A stretch of DNA of 64,000 nucleotides from Chrysomallon squamiferum (GCA_012295275.1 CM022671.1:21700322-21764321); one strand, 5' to 3'. Positions 1 to 15,602 are shown, counted from the first letter of the stretch. Translations and numbers: made by a program. The notes: generated by a model not told the origin, from the letters alone.

Positions 1-360
1 ATTTTAAAATAATATATCCTAAATATTCCTTACAGTAACATAATGTGTGTAGCTTGCTTTGTCATATGATCTGCAAAATGACATATAAAAATTTTAAAAA
101 TGAAAAAAATGAAAACTAGACAGATATTTAAATCATTCTCATCAAATTATGTATCTTATATATATTTTTTTTAGAGAAATTATAATCTTTTATACATACT
201 TACCACATTTGAATTCTTCTTTATCTTTGTACTGTGTTTACTGAAAAATATGTTAATTACTGCATCATTATTTTAATTAAATATTGATGTTGTGGGATTT
301 TTTATTTTTATTATGTCATAAAAAATTTCTTAGTAATTACTTTATCATATTTCTTTTAAG
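1..360 (+). other. Intron of DNAH10 (partial, left edge)
   Basis: AT-rich sequence ending in a pyrimidine-rich acceptor (TTTCTTTTAAG) directly before the first exon at 361. No coding potential or RNA gene was seen in it. Confidence 0.85.
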
Positions 361-3300
361 GAATTTTTTGAATTCATTGAAAAAGAGCGTGCAAGAGACT
401 TTGAAGTTCTGGCTAGGAAATACAAAGCAATAGGGCCACTGCTTACTAAAATGGAAGGACTGGTGGTCCACACAAACACTGGGAAGTCTCCCAAACTGGC
501 TCAGTACTATTCTTACTGGGAAAGGAAGGTTTATGAAGCTCTCACAAAGGTATTTAAATTGTCCATATGTGTGTCTGTAATGGTGTTTGTATATCCATGG
601 AGGATACTAATTTACAAATAACAGTTACAGAATATCTTTAATAATGTGGTGAAGATTTAAAAGGTCCTGTGCATTTAATGGACGAATCATCAGATTTTTC
701 AATGAGAACTTGGTCAAAAATTCCAAAAATCCAAATGTATAGGTCATATTATCTAAACTTTATATTCAAAACAAAACAAATTTCAACAGCTGGAATTCTC
801 ATCTTATTTATTTTTTGTGTTTTTGTTTTCACAGATGGTAAGTAAAAACTTGCACAAGTTCAATGCAGCCCTGCAGGGAGACAAAGCACTGTTCCAGGTT
901 GAGACGTTACTGGCAGCACCAGATGTTGTCCTCCATCCCCAGGCCAACGAGGTCTACAAAGTGACATTGCAGTGTGTCAGGGATTGCGTTGAAGGGTAAA
1001 CTGGAGTTTTATGTGTTTGTTTGTTTTTGGTGGATTTGTTTTGTAATTGACAAGGACACCCAATGATGGAAACCTGAAAATAAAGTGAAAAATTGCTAAA
1101 TATTTTAATGATAACATTTGATACAATATTTTGTAATCTGTTGCCTAATTTATTGTATGATGTATTGTATTGAGAATTAAAACTTTTGATGTTATATAAT
1201 TGTGGTGGAAATGCATGTTTTGCACTCCTTTTAATACCAAACACAAATGCATATTTAAAAATTTGTTTGATACAGTAATATTTAATCTTATTGCACTAAC
1301 AATCGATATATTGACATAATTTATTGACATAATTTAATAATCAGTTACTTAAAACAGTAAACATACCTCAACAGAAAAAGAAAAGAATCACTTATGCTAA
1401 CAGTAATTAGTGGTTCATTTTTTTTGTTTTTCTTGAACTGTAGAACAAAGCACTTTGTGCGATGGATGAATGGTACGTGTATAGAAACAGTGCCGCAGAA
1501 GGTGGAAGGAGAGGACGAGCCCTACGTGTTCAGTTTCTTCCGTGACATCTCGTCGAGTCCAGAAATCATCGAACTGGTGGAAATTGTAGCAAACAACATC
1601 AAAAGCACTCTGACAGGACTGCAGCGATACCTGAACAGGTGGAAAAAATACAGGATCATTTGGAAACCTGAAAAAGTAAGAGTCCAGTACTGTATATTTT
1701 CTCTTTAGAATTATCATTTAAAATTAATTTTTTTGAAATTTTATATATGTAGAAAAGAAAAATATATAGTAAAACAGAACCCCCCAACAAAAAAAACCCA
1801 AACAGTATGAAATCTAAACTATTTGTTTACTAGTATTTTGTGAAGATTTAGTACTGAATGTCAGAGATTCAGTATTTATCCTTATTGTCATCATACATTT
1901 TTTATTTAAACACTAATGTATCAACAGGATTTCATTTTTTTTTTTTTTTTTAAATTGAAATCTAATAATAATTATTTTAAATGCATTTACTTATTTCAGG
2001 CTGAATAACTATATTCTGATAATCATTTCAAACTACGAAGTAATAGTAGTTATGAAACAATAAACATTAATATGAAGCCAGACACACAGGTTTCATTACA
2101 GTTTTCTCAGTGTTTCAGTTCTGTATTAAACTACATTCTATTATCATGCTACTTACAGCTTCAGATTGCTGAAAAATGGATGCAGAAAGGACTGACGGTG
2201 GTTCAGTTTGATGACAGGTTTCAGTATTACTACAAGACAATTGATGAAGTAGATTCCTTGCCCTCAACAAAAGATCAGGAATGCATTCGTCTGAACATGG
2301 CTCCATTAGCCACAGCTGTCAAAGAACATGCCAAACAGTGGATTGAGTGTCTGGGGAAACTTCTTCGAGATTCAGCCAAAGACAGTCTCCATGAACTCAG
2401 AGATGCCCTTGATGTGAGTCACTTAACTGAAGAATTAACTGCACCTTGAGGATTAAGATAATACCAAGCAAAATACAATTTTTTTATGTCCAGCTAAATG
2501 CTTACTGCATAATGTTTCATTTATATGGGTAAGGTTTGAGTATAGAAAATCTTGGGCTATCATAAAACCAAGCATTTAGATTGTTTAAAAGATGTTTGTT
2601 TTTAATTATGTTGCTGTTCATAAACTTACAGTGTTGATGGTCACTGAATTTGATTTTAAAAATTATTATTATTATTTTTGTTTTTTTTAAATCTGAAACA
2701 TAAGTAACTCAAGAAAAGTGAAAAGTAGTTATCTTTTCTTATTTCTCATCTGTTTGTTTCCTTTATAGTCTAAATTTTTTTTTTTTTTTAATACTTTTTA
2801 TCTTGATTAATAGCTAAGTGCACAAATCCATCCTGCAGTTGAAGGTAATAATCATCTGAATAAAATGTATGTTATTTTTTCTTCTTTTTTTCACAGAATA
2901 AATCTGAGGACTTGGATATTTCTCCAAGGAGTCTGGAAGACCTGAAATCTGTGTTGTCATGTATATCAGACATCAAAGTCATGTCTCTAGAAGTTGAGTC
3001 AAAGATACGAGAAATACAGGAAAAATACAGAACTCTCCATGTCTATGACATAGAGGTAGGCATCAGTTTTATAAAACATAATAATTTAATAATGCAACAA
3101 TTAAAACAGCATCGATTTTAATGTAATCATTTATGGCATAGAGGTAGGCATCAGTTTCGTAAAACTTAATAATGCAACAATTAAAACATTATTTTACTAT
3201 AATCATTTAACTGTTGTTATTTTTGTGTCTGTTTTTGTGAGACTTTCTCACTCTCTCTCTCTTTCTCTAATATATATGAAATTAATAACTATCATAACAG

Positions 3301-3610
3301 ATAGGAAATGAACTGCACAGGCAAAGCAAAGACTTAACCAGGGGTAATTTATATTCAGATTTCAGAAGAAGAAAATGAACTTCAGATAAAGATGCCAGAG
3401 ATCTGGGATGAACTTGTTCTCAAATCCAAGAATGTTGATGCCAGTTTAGTGGTTGTCAAGAAGAAATTTACAGAGGTAAGGTTACATCTAGCTTTTTATT
3501 TACTGAAATTCTAAAATATTTTAAAATATTTGATTGTATTGGCTCATTTCTTTCAGCAATATTGGTATAGTTATTTTTTGAAATATTTACATATTAAAAA
3601 GAGAAAGGGT

Positions 3611-3660
<50 letters not shown>

Positions 3661-4009
3661 GTAATAGAATATAATATTTCAGTTAATTAATAATAAACAT
3701 AAAAAAAACAAGTACTAATCCTAAATATGTATATTGTTTTATACAAAAATAAAAAAAAATAAAAAAAAATAAAAAAAAATTATAATTCTCTTGCATGAAA
3801 TATAAAATATAATGTATAATAATTTCAAATTTTAAAATTAATTAGCTATTATTATTTTGTATTAAAATGTATGATGTATGCTTAAATATTAATTTTTCTT
3901 CCACAGATCACACAAGATGAAATCAAACAATATCGTAAAGATTTGGAAAAGTTTGCAGACAGGTTCCAAACAGAAGGTCCAGTTGCCTGTGGCAATGATT
4001 TAGACAAAG
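361..4009 (+). CDS. DNAH10: DNAH10 tail region (in-window exons 1-7)
   Basis: Exons are 361-549, 835-995, 1444-1675, 2165-2413, 2897-3055, 3359-3475 and 3907-4009. They encode the C-terminal part of the dynein tail (DHC_N1 type), which mediates assembly with intermediate/light chains and docking. It includes the conserved stretch [13 protein letters not shown] and HFVRWMNG. This region is less conserved than the motor, and its helical, charged composition fits the tail. The donor of exon 5 lies inside a local duplication, so a second copy of the donor sequence exists in the next intron. The intron after exon 6 carries a (TAA)n run. Confidence 0.92.
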
Positions 4010-7000
4010 GTGATGATATTATATTTAATTATATTTAACAAATATGGCTATTTGTTTGAAATATTGTTGTCACAAATTCATTATTTTTTAATTTTATTTG
4101 ATTAAGATTTGTGTAGTTAATTTTCATTAAGTTTTGTTCAAATGTATAGTTTACTTCAATGTTAAACTGTTATTTAATAACATAAGTTGTAAATATGAAA
4201 GAAAAATTTGTTGTCAGAACATCAAATATGTCAGAAATTAAATTCAGTCCAATTTTACCTTTATGTTCATCTTAAACAGAGACTGACAACTCCCATCCTG
4301 AAAACAACAAATATGTTAGAAATTTATTTGTTTTTCATTCAGCCTTGAAAACCATCGTCAAAATTAATAATAATTCCTTTTTAATTTATATTTCAATTTG
4401 TTTTAAAACTGCAGGTCTTGAGTTAATGAAGGTATTTCGTTCCGAGGTTGCTGAATATGAGGAACGTAGACAGGAGCTGGCCAATGCTGAAAAGCTCTTT
4501 GACTTGCCAATCACCATGTACCCAGATCTGCTTGAAGTGCAGAAACAGATGAAAGCTCTGGAGCAGATTTATGCCCTGTATGAAGAACAGAAGGTAAGAG
4601 TATCAGCAACGACATGTTTTCATCAAATATAGTTATCAAAGGTAATTGAATCCATAACTGGGATCTGAGGTCAAACTGAAATGGCTCAGGAATAGGGTGA
4701 GGGTAGATGCAGGAGCACATGACTCAAAGGGTTAAAAAGTGTATTATCAAAAACAGATATAGAAGATTTCCATCTTGTATACACAAAATTAAAATGAGTT
4801 GTTATTGTTGTAAAATATACTACCTTGTTAGAGATCTATAAGAAAAAAATATTTTAGAACTTGTTTTGTTATTTAAATCAAAATGATACAAACATTAAGA
4901 AAAATATATAATCTAATTTAACACTTATTAGTTGTATGAAAATTAAAGTATCAATATAAAATCACAAAATCACGTTATTTTACACTACATAATGAAATAC
5001 TAATTATAAAATATTTCTACACATTATTATTAATTTTTTTTTTCAAATTTCAGTCTGCTAGAGAACTGTGGTCAGAGACTCTGTGGTCTAATCTGAACAT
5101 TCAGGTTCTGCAAGACGGCATTGAAGGTTTTCTCAAGAGACTGAGGAAGATGCCTCGTGACGTACGGTCCATACCAACAGCCAGAAACCTGGAGGAGAAG
5201 ATGAAAGAATTCAAAGATTCCTTGCCGTTGTTTGTTGACTTGAAACACGAAGCTCTCAGAGAACGGTCAGTGGACAGTCTGAATTGTGGTGAAAAAAAAG
5301 CTTTAATGAAGACATTGAAACTTTTTTTCTTTTTCTTTTTTTTAAATTTAAAATTATTTGATTTGATTTTATTGTTTTAATTTATTATTACTGTTGCAAA
5401 TTTTTACTTATTGAAATTTATAAAACTTAAAAGGTTTGATAATTTGTTATTCTTCTGTATATATGCTCTCTTAGTTCGTTTGTATATGAATTGTATATGA
5501 GTAGTTTAGAAATTAGATAATATCTATTGTTTGTGGTTTTTTGTATTATTTATTAGTTTGAAACAATTCAGAGCCTTCATTATGTATTCATACTTTCATA
5601 AACGACATATAATTTTTTTTTTTTTTTTTATAGTTTTTAAATAAACTATTTTCTTTAATTTTTATTTTCTATTTATTTATTTGTGAAATTAGCATTATAT
5701 TTATGTTCGTCAAATTTCATTTATTATTATAATTATCATAACAGTGAAATTATTACTGAAATTATTACATTGAAAAATGTTATTTTTATATTCCAGGCAT
5801 TGGAAAGAACTGATGGCTAAAACAGGACAGAAGTTTGACATAAACCCTGAAACATTTACTTTGGCCAATGTTTTTGCTATGGAACTGCACAGATTCCAAG
5901 ACACAATTGCAGAAATTGTCACCTGTGCCAGCAAGGAAATGGGCATTGAGAAGGTTAACAGCTTTAATTTTTATTACTGCTACAGATTAAATTATCAATC
6001 AATAAGGATAAACAAAATAAAGATTTTAAATCTCTGCAAAATTTCCTGATTTTTTAAATTGAATTATTAGCAGTTTTGAAACTGAGAATTAGTTAAATTC
6101 ATTCATTTTAAAATTTTACCATTTATGAAATGGGTTTTTTCCTTTTTGTTTGATTTAGTTAATTTGAATTTTGAGAAATCATTGTATAGTTTCTTTCAAT
6201 TTATATATTTACTGACAATTTTGCATTTATTTGTCTTTATACTTTTTATTTTTTATATAATGTGTGTATGTGTATTATATATATATTTTTTATTACGATT
6301 ATTGTTGCATGCTATTAATATTTAATATTGTTTTATATTTTTTGAATATATGTACATTTTCTATTATTTTTATTATTTTATTTTTTATTTCACTTTATTT
6401 TATTAATATAAACATATATATATTTACTTTTCTTTGTTTTGTAATCAGGGAGTGAAAGAAATTGAGGAAACATGGCAGAACATGAAGTTCTCTGTGCAGT
6501 CCTACATGAAGGGAACGTCTTTCAGAGGATACATTCTTGGATCAGTTGATGATGTTCTTCAAATTCTGGACGACAGTGCCATGAATCTACAGAGTATGTC
6601 TGCCTCACGATTTGCTGCGCCCTTTCTCAACTCTGTACACAACTGGGAGAAAAGTCTGTCGCACATTTCTGAAGTTCTTGATGTAAGTACTTTTATTTTG
6701 TTTTCAAAAGACCTGATTAATTTTAAGTTTTTTAAAACTGACAATTACATTTTTTGATAAATATCATTTTAAATTTCTGATAAATAGCTTCAGAATTCTT
6801 CGATAATTGCATTTAGAATTTTTGGTGAATAGCATTATGAATTTTTTTTATAAATAACTTTTAGATTTTTTTCATAAATGGCAATAACAATTTTTGATAC
6901 ATTACAGTTAATTTTTTTTTATGAATAACATTTAAAATATTTTATAAATAATGTTTAGAATTGTTGATAAATAATATTTACAATTTTTTATAAATATTTA

Positions 7001-7437
7001 AAATTTTTGTTAAATGTTTATAATGTTTGATAAAATAACATTAAAATTTTTTATAAATAACATTTAAATTGTTTGATATATAACATTTAGAATTTTTAAT
7101 TAGCATTTCGAATTTTAAAAAAATAAAATCTTACTTTTTTATAAATGACATTCTGAATTTCTGATAAATAACATTTTAATTTTTAGAAAAATAGGAGTAA
7201 GATTTTAAGTTAATGGATTTAATGGTTTGTTAATTAACAGGTGAAAGAGAAATTTAGGAATATGTTTTATATTCTATAGAAAAAATATTATTTTCATACT
7301 GTTTGTGTTATATATTTTAACATTATTCAGTCACGTGTAATGATGTGGGTTAATTAATTCATTCATTGGTTATTGTTCTTTTCTCTTATTAAAACTGTCA
7401 CATTAAGTGCTGAATTTTTTAAAATTTATTTACATAT

Positions 7438-7468
<31 letters not shown>

Positions 7469-9391
7469 GTTCATTCATTTATTATTTTATTGTACTTGTT
7501 TATTGTCTATTCTTATTAAAGCTATAATACTGAGAGCTGTTAAGTTATTTTTAATCTTCTAAAGATTTAACTAAAATTAATTAGTTAATGATTGCTTACA
7601 ACAGGTGTGGATGGTAGTACAAAGGAAGTGGATGTATCTTGAAGGGATCTTTATAGGGGGAGATATTCGTGCACAGCTGCCAGAGGAGGCCAAAAAGTTT
7701 GATTCCATTGATAAAACTTTCAAAAAGGTTAGTATATATTTTTCGATAAGTATCCATAAAAAAAAAAAAAATGTCTTTATTTTGTTGTTACTAAGGCAAA
7801 TATTTAATAATGGTTTTATAGAGAAAAGTAGTTATTTCATTTTAAAATTAATGTCATATCCTGTTAATATAATTATATGCTATCCAAAATTACTTCAGCT
7901 ACATAATATAATTTCATACTGTATTGTTAGGTATATTTGCAAAAACAAAATTCCTAAAATTAACATATTACATTCAGTAACAATTAAATCTAATCTTCAT
8001 GTGCAGTTTAAAATATAAAATGTTATAAATAATTGTCAGACATGATTCCAAGTATTAGATAAACAATATTCATTGTTTTTTTTTAAAAAAGGAATACATT
8101 TTCCATATTTTAAAACAAAATTGTCCCTTTTTTTAAATTATTAACATAGTTGTTTATAAATATTACAATATTGTTCATTCTTTAATTCAGTGCTTACAAA
8201 TATTACAAAGTTATTCATTTTTTAATTCAGTGCTTACATATTTTATATTTTTAATTTGGACAGATCATGAATGAAACACAAAAGACACCTCACATCAAAA
8301 GTTCATGTCATGCTCCAAACAGACTTACAGACTTACAGAACCTGAGCTTGGGACTTGAAAAGTGTCAGAAATCTCTGAATGACTACCTCGACTCAAAGAG
8401 AAACGCGTTCCCACGTTTCTTCTTCATCTCTGATGACGAGTTGCTCAGTATCCTCGGCAGCAGTGATCCCGAGTGTGTTCAAGAACACATGATAAAGGTT
8501 GTCATGAAGTTTCTGTTTTGTAGTAATAGGATTTAAGTTTATTTAAAATAGATCTTACAATCTTTTTGTAAAATATCTTCTAAAAGTGTTTAAAACGTGT
8601 TTCATTATAAACAATAACTTTTTTATATATATATATATATATATATAAAATTTATCTTTTATTTAACTATGTCCAAGCTTATTAATTACACATCTAAGAC
8701 TTATTTGTAGTATCTTTGTGTATCAGAATCATATCTTATTCATTTTTCATGATAATCTTAAAAAAACACAAAGTTATAGTGTCACTTCTTTAATATTTGT
8801 TTCCATATAATTTGAGAAATATATTATGGTAACAAAATGTGATGTCTTTAAAAGGTTTTATTAATAATATCAAATTCTAACATTTTATAAACATGTTAAT
8901 AATAAAAAAATTAAAAAAACGTCTTTCAGATGTTCGACAACATAGCATCTCTGGCATTCCAAAAAGGCTCAAACAATGAGATGCTGGCTACTGCGATGGT
9001 GTCAGCTGAAGGAGAGATCATGGAATTCAGAAACAACATAGCCGCAGAGGGACGCGTGGAGGACTGGATGACCAGCATGCTGGAAGAAATGAGAAGCACA
9101 AACAGACTGATCACCAAAGAGGCAATCTACTACTACTGTGCAAACAAACCAAGGTGCGTTTTTTCATTTTTATTTTGTTTTCCCATGGGTGTTATGTTGT
9201 AGTAATTACTACATACCGATCAATAGTGTTTTTGTATTGTATTATTTTTATCATGAAGTGCTTTTTAATCTTGAAAATTGTGACATCTTCCAGTTTTATT
9301 TGTTTCTTTATTATAGATGTATCAGTGATACAATATGGGAAAATATATTTTAATTTTTTTATTATTGTCATTAATTTGTGTTCTAAATATA

Positions 9392-9431
<40 letters not shown>

Positions 9432-12400
9432 TAGTTGTTAAACATATCCATCCAGTTTCATCATTCAGTAAAGCATCTCATATTTTTATTGCATATCCAA
9501 ATGCTACAGAGTATCATCTTCCATTTTAATTTTTACCTCTATCTAATTTCATGTTTTTCATCAATTACATGATAATTTATTATTACAGTGTTTTCAAATA
9601 CGTAATGTTTATTTCTAGGGTGGAGTGGATGCTTGACTATCAGGGTATGGTGTGTCTGGCTGGAAACCAGGTGTGGTGGACATGGGAGGTGGAAGACGTC
9701 TTCAACAAGATAAAGAAAGGACAAAAGACTGTTCTCAAAGAGTATGCCAAGAAACTACACAAACAGATCAGTGACTTGGTTGTCAAGGTTTGTTTCAGTT
9801 CATACAGGCAATAATTATAATTAAAAAATAACATTTTTCTTTTAAATACTCAACTTTGTCATTTATTTTAATTTATTTTTATTTTTATTTTTTTATAATA
9901 TTGAAAGGATTTAGAGACTTAATTTGATTCATTTTAATAATGAAATTAAGGAAAAAAAGAAAATAGGATTTAATATTCCAGCATGAAAACTGTTATACTA
10001 CAAATGTTAAATAAAATGTCAGTATTTAATACACCACATAAATTTTAGTGGAAAATAAATGTAAAACAAAAGATAGTAGTTTAATAAAACCTTATGATAT
10101 ATAGCATATTAAATAAATATACTGTATATCAAGGGTATAATAAAATAAATGCAAAAGAAAGGGTTTAGTTCAATAAAATATAAAATGTTAAGATTTAATT
10201 TTGCACATGAACTTTATAATAAAATAAGTGCACAGGAAAATAGTACAGTCTAATAAAATATATTAACTGACATATCAATAAGTAAAATGTTAAAATTTAA
10301 TATTGCATGGAAACTTTATAATACAATGAACAAAAGGTAAAGCAGTTTAGTTTAATCAAACGTCATGTTATGACACTTTTTAAAATGTTATTTGTTATCA
10401 TTTTGATAGGTTCGTTCTCCTCTGACCAAGAATGAGCGAAGCAAGTTCAACAGTGTCCTCATTATTGAGGTCCATGCAAGAGACATTGTCGATGGTTTTG
10501 TCAGAGACAGGTAATGTAGTGATAAATGAACTTTCTGTAGCATCTCTCAGCATCAGTATATTGTTATTTTAGTTTTCTTAATGAAAAATATATCTAGTTA
10601 ATGATCATACAAAATAAATATAATTCTAGAAATATATTTAGTAGGTTAATATTTGGATTATTTTCAAATTGAAGAATTTATTCAGCTTCTTTTTGAATTG
10701 GTTTTATTTAGTTTTAATTTATTAATTTATCTACTAGGTATTATGAATAGTGTTAATTTGACCGTCAGATGGAACATTATACATATTTTTTCAGAATTAA
10801 TTCTTTGATAGTTTCTGAACTCATAGATATGGGTTACAAAAACTGCAGAACTGACATGCACTGAATTGTAATGATTGGTAATGGATTAAATGACTAAAAT
10901 TATAAATTGATGGGCAATTAAAGATTTGAAGAATAAATAATTGTTATTGAAACATAATTAAATTAACTAATAATTGTAAGAAGCTTGCTCATATAGTCTT
11001 GAACATAAGAAAATATGCATATCTATTAATTTTTTTTATCTTGAAAAAATAGTTATAATAAAATGACCCCAGATATCATAAACATATTTTATAGACTTGA
11101 ATTATAAAATTTAATTCATTTCAGTACCTCGCAGATCTTCTTTATACTCTTCCTCTTTTGGAAATTGTCTTGAAATATTAACTTTTTAAAATTCGGTTAA
11201 ACACAATTTAACATTTTTACAGTATCATGGATGCTCGAGAGTTTGAGTGGGAGAGTCAGCTGAGATTCTACTGGGAGAAGGAGCCTGATGAACTACTCAT
11301 ACGACAGTGTACTGGCATATTTGGTTATGGTTATGAGTACATGGGACTCAATGGAAGACTGGTTGTCACCCCACTGACTGACAGAATTTACCTTACACTG
11401 ACCCAGGTAAAGCATTATCCATTTGCATCAGTGACACATCTATTATTAAATATAAAAAATGTACTATGCTTTTTAAAAATTAATTTCAGATTTGAGAGAT
11501 TCATTATATAAGCATATAATATTATAGTAAATCAGATTATACTGGTGTTATTTCAACATTTTATTTAAATGACGAAAAATTTTTTTTATTATTTGCAGGC
11601 TTTGTCTATGAAGTTGGGAGGAGCACCAGCAGGTCCTGCTGGAACTGGAAAAACAGAAACAACCAAAGATTTAGCTAAAGCTCTCGGTCTGCTCTGTGTA
11701 GTGACCAACTGTGGAGAAGGCATGGACTACAAGGTAGGTTTATAAGTTACAAGCTCCAGTCATTTTCAGTAAATGATTTTTATTTTTTTCTGCAACCATT
11801 TTTACATTACTTTTTGTTACGAATTTGTAATAAAATTTTTATTTTTCTCTTTTAGAAAAATATTTATTTATTTATTATTATTTTATCATTATTATTATTA
11901 TTTATTTATTTATTTTTTATTATTTATTTAGTTATTTTGTTTGTGATAGGATATTGTTAAGTATCAATTCATTTTTAAGTAACAGTTACTATTTTTTGAT
12001 AAAAAATTTTACTTAAATTTAAAACTGGTAAAAAGATATATTTCAGAATTTAACACTTAATTCCAATTTTTATAATTACCTTCTGCTAAACATAAAACGA
12101 TTATAACAAATATAATATTCCACATTTTGTTCCTAATAGCATCAGATGCCTATTTTTTTATATATATATTTATATTCATATTGTTTGTTCAGCAAGCTGT
12201 TAATAATGAAAATGTTGAAATTAAAATCTTCCAGGCTGTTGGGAAGATTTTCTCTGGTTTGTGTCAGTGTGGAGCATGGGGTTGTTTTGATGAGTTCAAT
12301 AGAATTGACATTTCTGTGTTGTCTGTCATCTCCACACAGCTGAAAACCATCCAGAATGCTCTCATGCTCAACCTGAAGAGATTCCACGTAAGAAATTTTA

Positions 12401-12814
12401 ATAGCATCCTGAGTGAATTGTGGAAATAACGATTTAATAAATATTAGTATTACATATGAGAAAAAGATTTATATTAGATATACAAGTTGTTTGTTTAAAA
12501 AATATTATTATTGTAAGGTGAAAAGAAATTAAAACACTGGTATTAAACACAATAAATGTAAAGAATTATCCCTTCCAGCACAGAAATTAAAAATAAATAC
12601 TACAACATTTAAATTGTGTGTTTATGTCCTATTGTTTTGGAATAAAAGTTAAAAAAAAAAAATTAAATTAAAAATTTACTATTATTCTTGTATAGACAAC
12701 AAAATAATAAGAAAAAAATATGAAATGAAATATATGAAACAAGTGATAATGTTTTAGAGACATTTTAATGATCAAATTTTTTATTTTGTTTAATTAAACA
12801 GAATCCCTTCACGG

Positions 12815-12910
<96 letters not shown>

Positions 12911-14165
12911 ATATTTTATCATATGTAAAATACAGCAGAATTTCTATAACATAAAATATAATGATGTATATATTCTGTGTATTTATATGTATGTTTATTT
13001 TGTGTTTAGTTTGAAGGCCAAGAGATCAATCTAGACAGCAGAGTTGGCATCTTCATCACAATGAACCCAGGATATGCTGGCCGTACAGAACTTCCAGAAT
13101 CTGTGAAAGCCCGTTGTTCAGACCTGTGGTTGTCATTGTTCCTGATCTGCAGCAGATCTGTGAAATCATGTTGTTCTCTGAAGGTTTTCTCCTGGCCAAG
13201 GTAAGAGTCAATATTTTCAGTTGGTTGTAATTAATATATAACATGGCTATATGAGGTCTAAAAAAAAAAAGAACATGATTTTTATAAAAAGCTTGTTAAA
13301 TATTTTATGGTTTGTTGTTCATATATTTAAAATGCAAATTCAGTTTTGAATCTTTATGTAAATGTTCTATATTTTGAATCTGACTTTGAATACGATAAAA
13401 TGAGTATTTAAAAAAATGTTGGTTGATAGTTGATTATATTATATAATTTACAACAAAAAAAACATATAAAAAAAAACAAGCCTAATTTTGATAATTGATT
13501 GTTTATAATTATAATCTGACCAGCTATATAAATTGAATTAATCTCTAACATTAAAAATTAACTTTCTGTAGACAAGTTTCAGTTAACTGAATTTCATATT
13601 AATTGAAAAAATAAATTTGTAGATGAATTTAACAGTTATATTAGTTTCAATAACTGAATTTCACATTTACAGAAAAATGAACTTGTAGTCAGTAATTGAA
13701 GTTCACATTCATTTACAAACAGGTGCTGGCCAAGAAGATGACAGTATTGTACAAATTAGCCAGAGAACAGCTGTCTAAACAATACCATTATGACTTTGGT
13801 CTGAGAGCTCTCAAGTCTGTCCTGGTAATGGCCGGAGAACTCAAAAGAGGATCACCTGATCTTCAAGAGGTGAGATTATGTGAAAGATTATCATTGACTG
13901 TATTTTATTTGCTAATAATTGTACTATAGCTATTTTTATTTTCTATCTAGGAAATACAAACTTCTCGTTTTTACAACACATTTTTAATTTTTTATATTTA
14001 TTTATTTTTTTTTAAGAATAATTAAATTGTTCATTTTTTTTTTATCATTTTAAATTACAAAATATTTACATGAAAGGTAGTATTTTTTATAAATGTTATT
14101 AAAATATTGTTAGATTTTCATTCTGGTTTCTTTCATTTAAGCTGTTTTAAACCATTGATTTACTT

Positions 14166-14249
<84 letters not shown>

Positions 14250-14604
14250 ACACATGAATTGTAGTATTTTAAAATTAAAATGTTTGGTTTATTCAGGATG
14301 TGGTGTTGATGAGAGCTCTCCGAGACATGAACTTACCAAAGTTTGTGTATGAAGATGTGCCACTGTTCCTGGGACTGATAGGTGATCTGTTTCCTGGACT
14401 CGACTGTCCTCGTGTACGTTACCCCAACTTCAACGATGCTGTGGAAGCTGCTTTTGAAGAGAACAACTTCATTGTGCTTCCCCAACAAGTACGTTTCTTT
14501 TAATAATTTTCTAACTAATGTAACTAGTATTTTTAATTTTTTTGTTTGTTTTTTTCAAATTTTCATTAATTTCTTCACGTCTTTAATGATTAAAAATAAT
14601 AATA

Positions 14605-14648
<44 letters not shown>

Positions 14649-15602
14649 AATAATTATTATAATAATTATAACAATAACACTAACAATTACAATAACAATA
14701 ATAAAGTAATGTATTGTGTTTATATTAATTACAAACTATAATCTTATCTGAAATACTGATTTAATGAGTTATAAAATAAATGTTTCACGATATTCCATTA
14801 AAGATTTTGTCTTGTTCATTGTAGACTAGTTTTAACTTTAATCTTCTGTATCCTTTCCTTTGTTTTATTGTTTTCCATTCTGTTTTATTGTTATAAAAAT
14901 CTGCTCATATGTTTGATCTAGTGTCGTGTTCAGTCATTCTCTGGGAAAGTCAAATACATAACAAAGTATATTTTACTTTGACAGGTTGACAAAGTGGTTC
15001 AGCTGTACGAGACCATGTTAACAAGACACACAACCATGGTTGTAGGACCCACAGGTGGTGGCAAAACTGTTGTCATCAATGCACTGTGTCAGGCTCAGAC
15101 AAAGTAAGTGTGTTGTCTTCATTTACAGTTACTTTCATTTATGTCAAAACCAAGACTAATCAGTTTGTACACTGGATATCTCACTATGTAAAAGCATAAT
15201 ATTCATGTTATGTCTGAGATATGATGTCATTTTTCTCAAAACCATTCAGGGTATAGATATGATGGTGATGCTTTCATGTGTTGAATTATAAGAAAAATTC
15301 TATCAAACATTACTTTATTTTGAAGCTGGTATCAGTGCTTCTGTGAATTTATTATTGCTGATATTTTATGTTAACAGAATCACTGCATTTTTATGTTTTT
15401 GACTTGTCATTGGGTTTTTTTTATTTGTATCTCATTTCTCTATAATTGTGTTTGTGACTGATTAAATTTATGTGTATCTTAAGTTTTGTCAATGTATACT
15501 GCATAGACATGCATTTTATTATTACATTTGTTGTTGTTGTAGTTAATCTATGTTTATGACAAATTATGTATATCTGATTCTGTCACTGTTATAGGCATAT
15601 AC

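Noticed and set aside
9154-9529. Leu/Tyr-rich open frames
   Set aside because: They come from the (ATT)n run inside a DNAH10 intron.
13112-13113. Micro-intron or programmed frameshift as an explanation for the DNAH10 frame break
   Set aside because: Two bases cannot be an intron, there is no slippery heptamer with a downstream structure evident, and no such event is known in dynein genes.
14107-14352. Open frame with long His-Thr run
   Set aside because: It is only the (CA)n microsatellite in a DNAH10 intron read in one frame.
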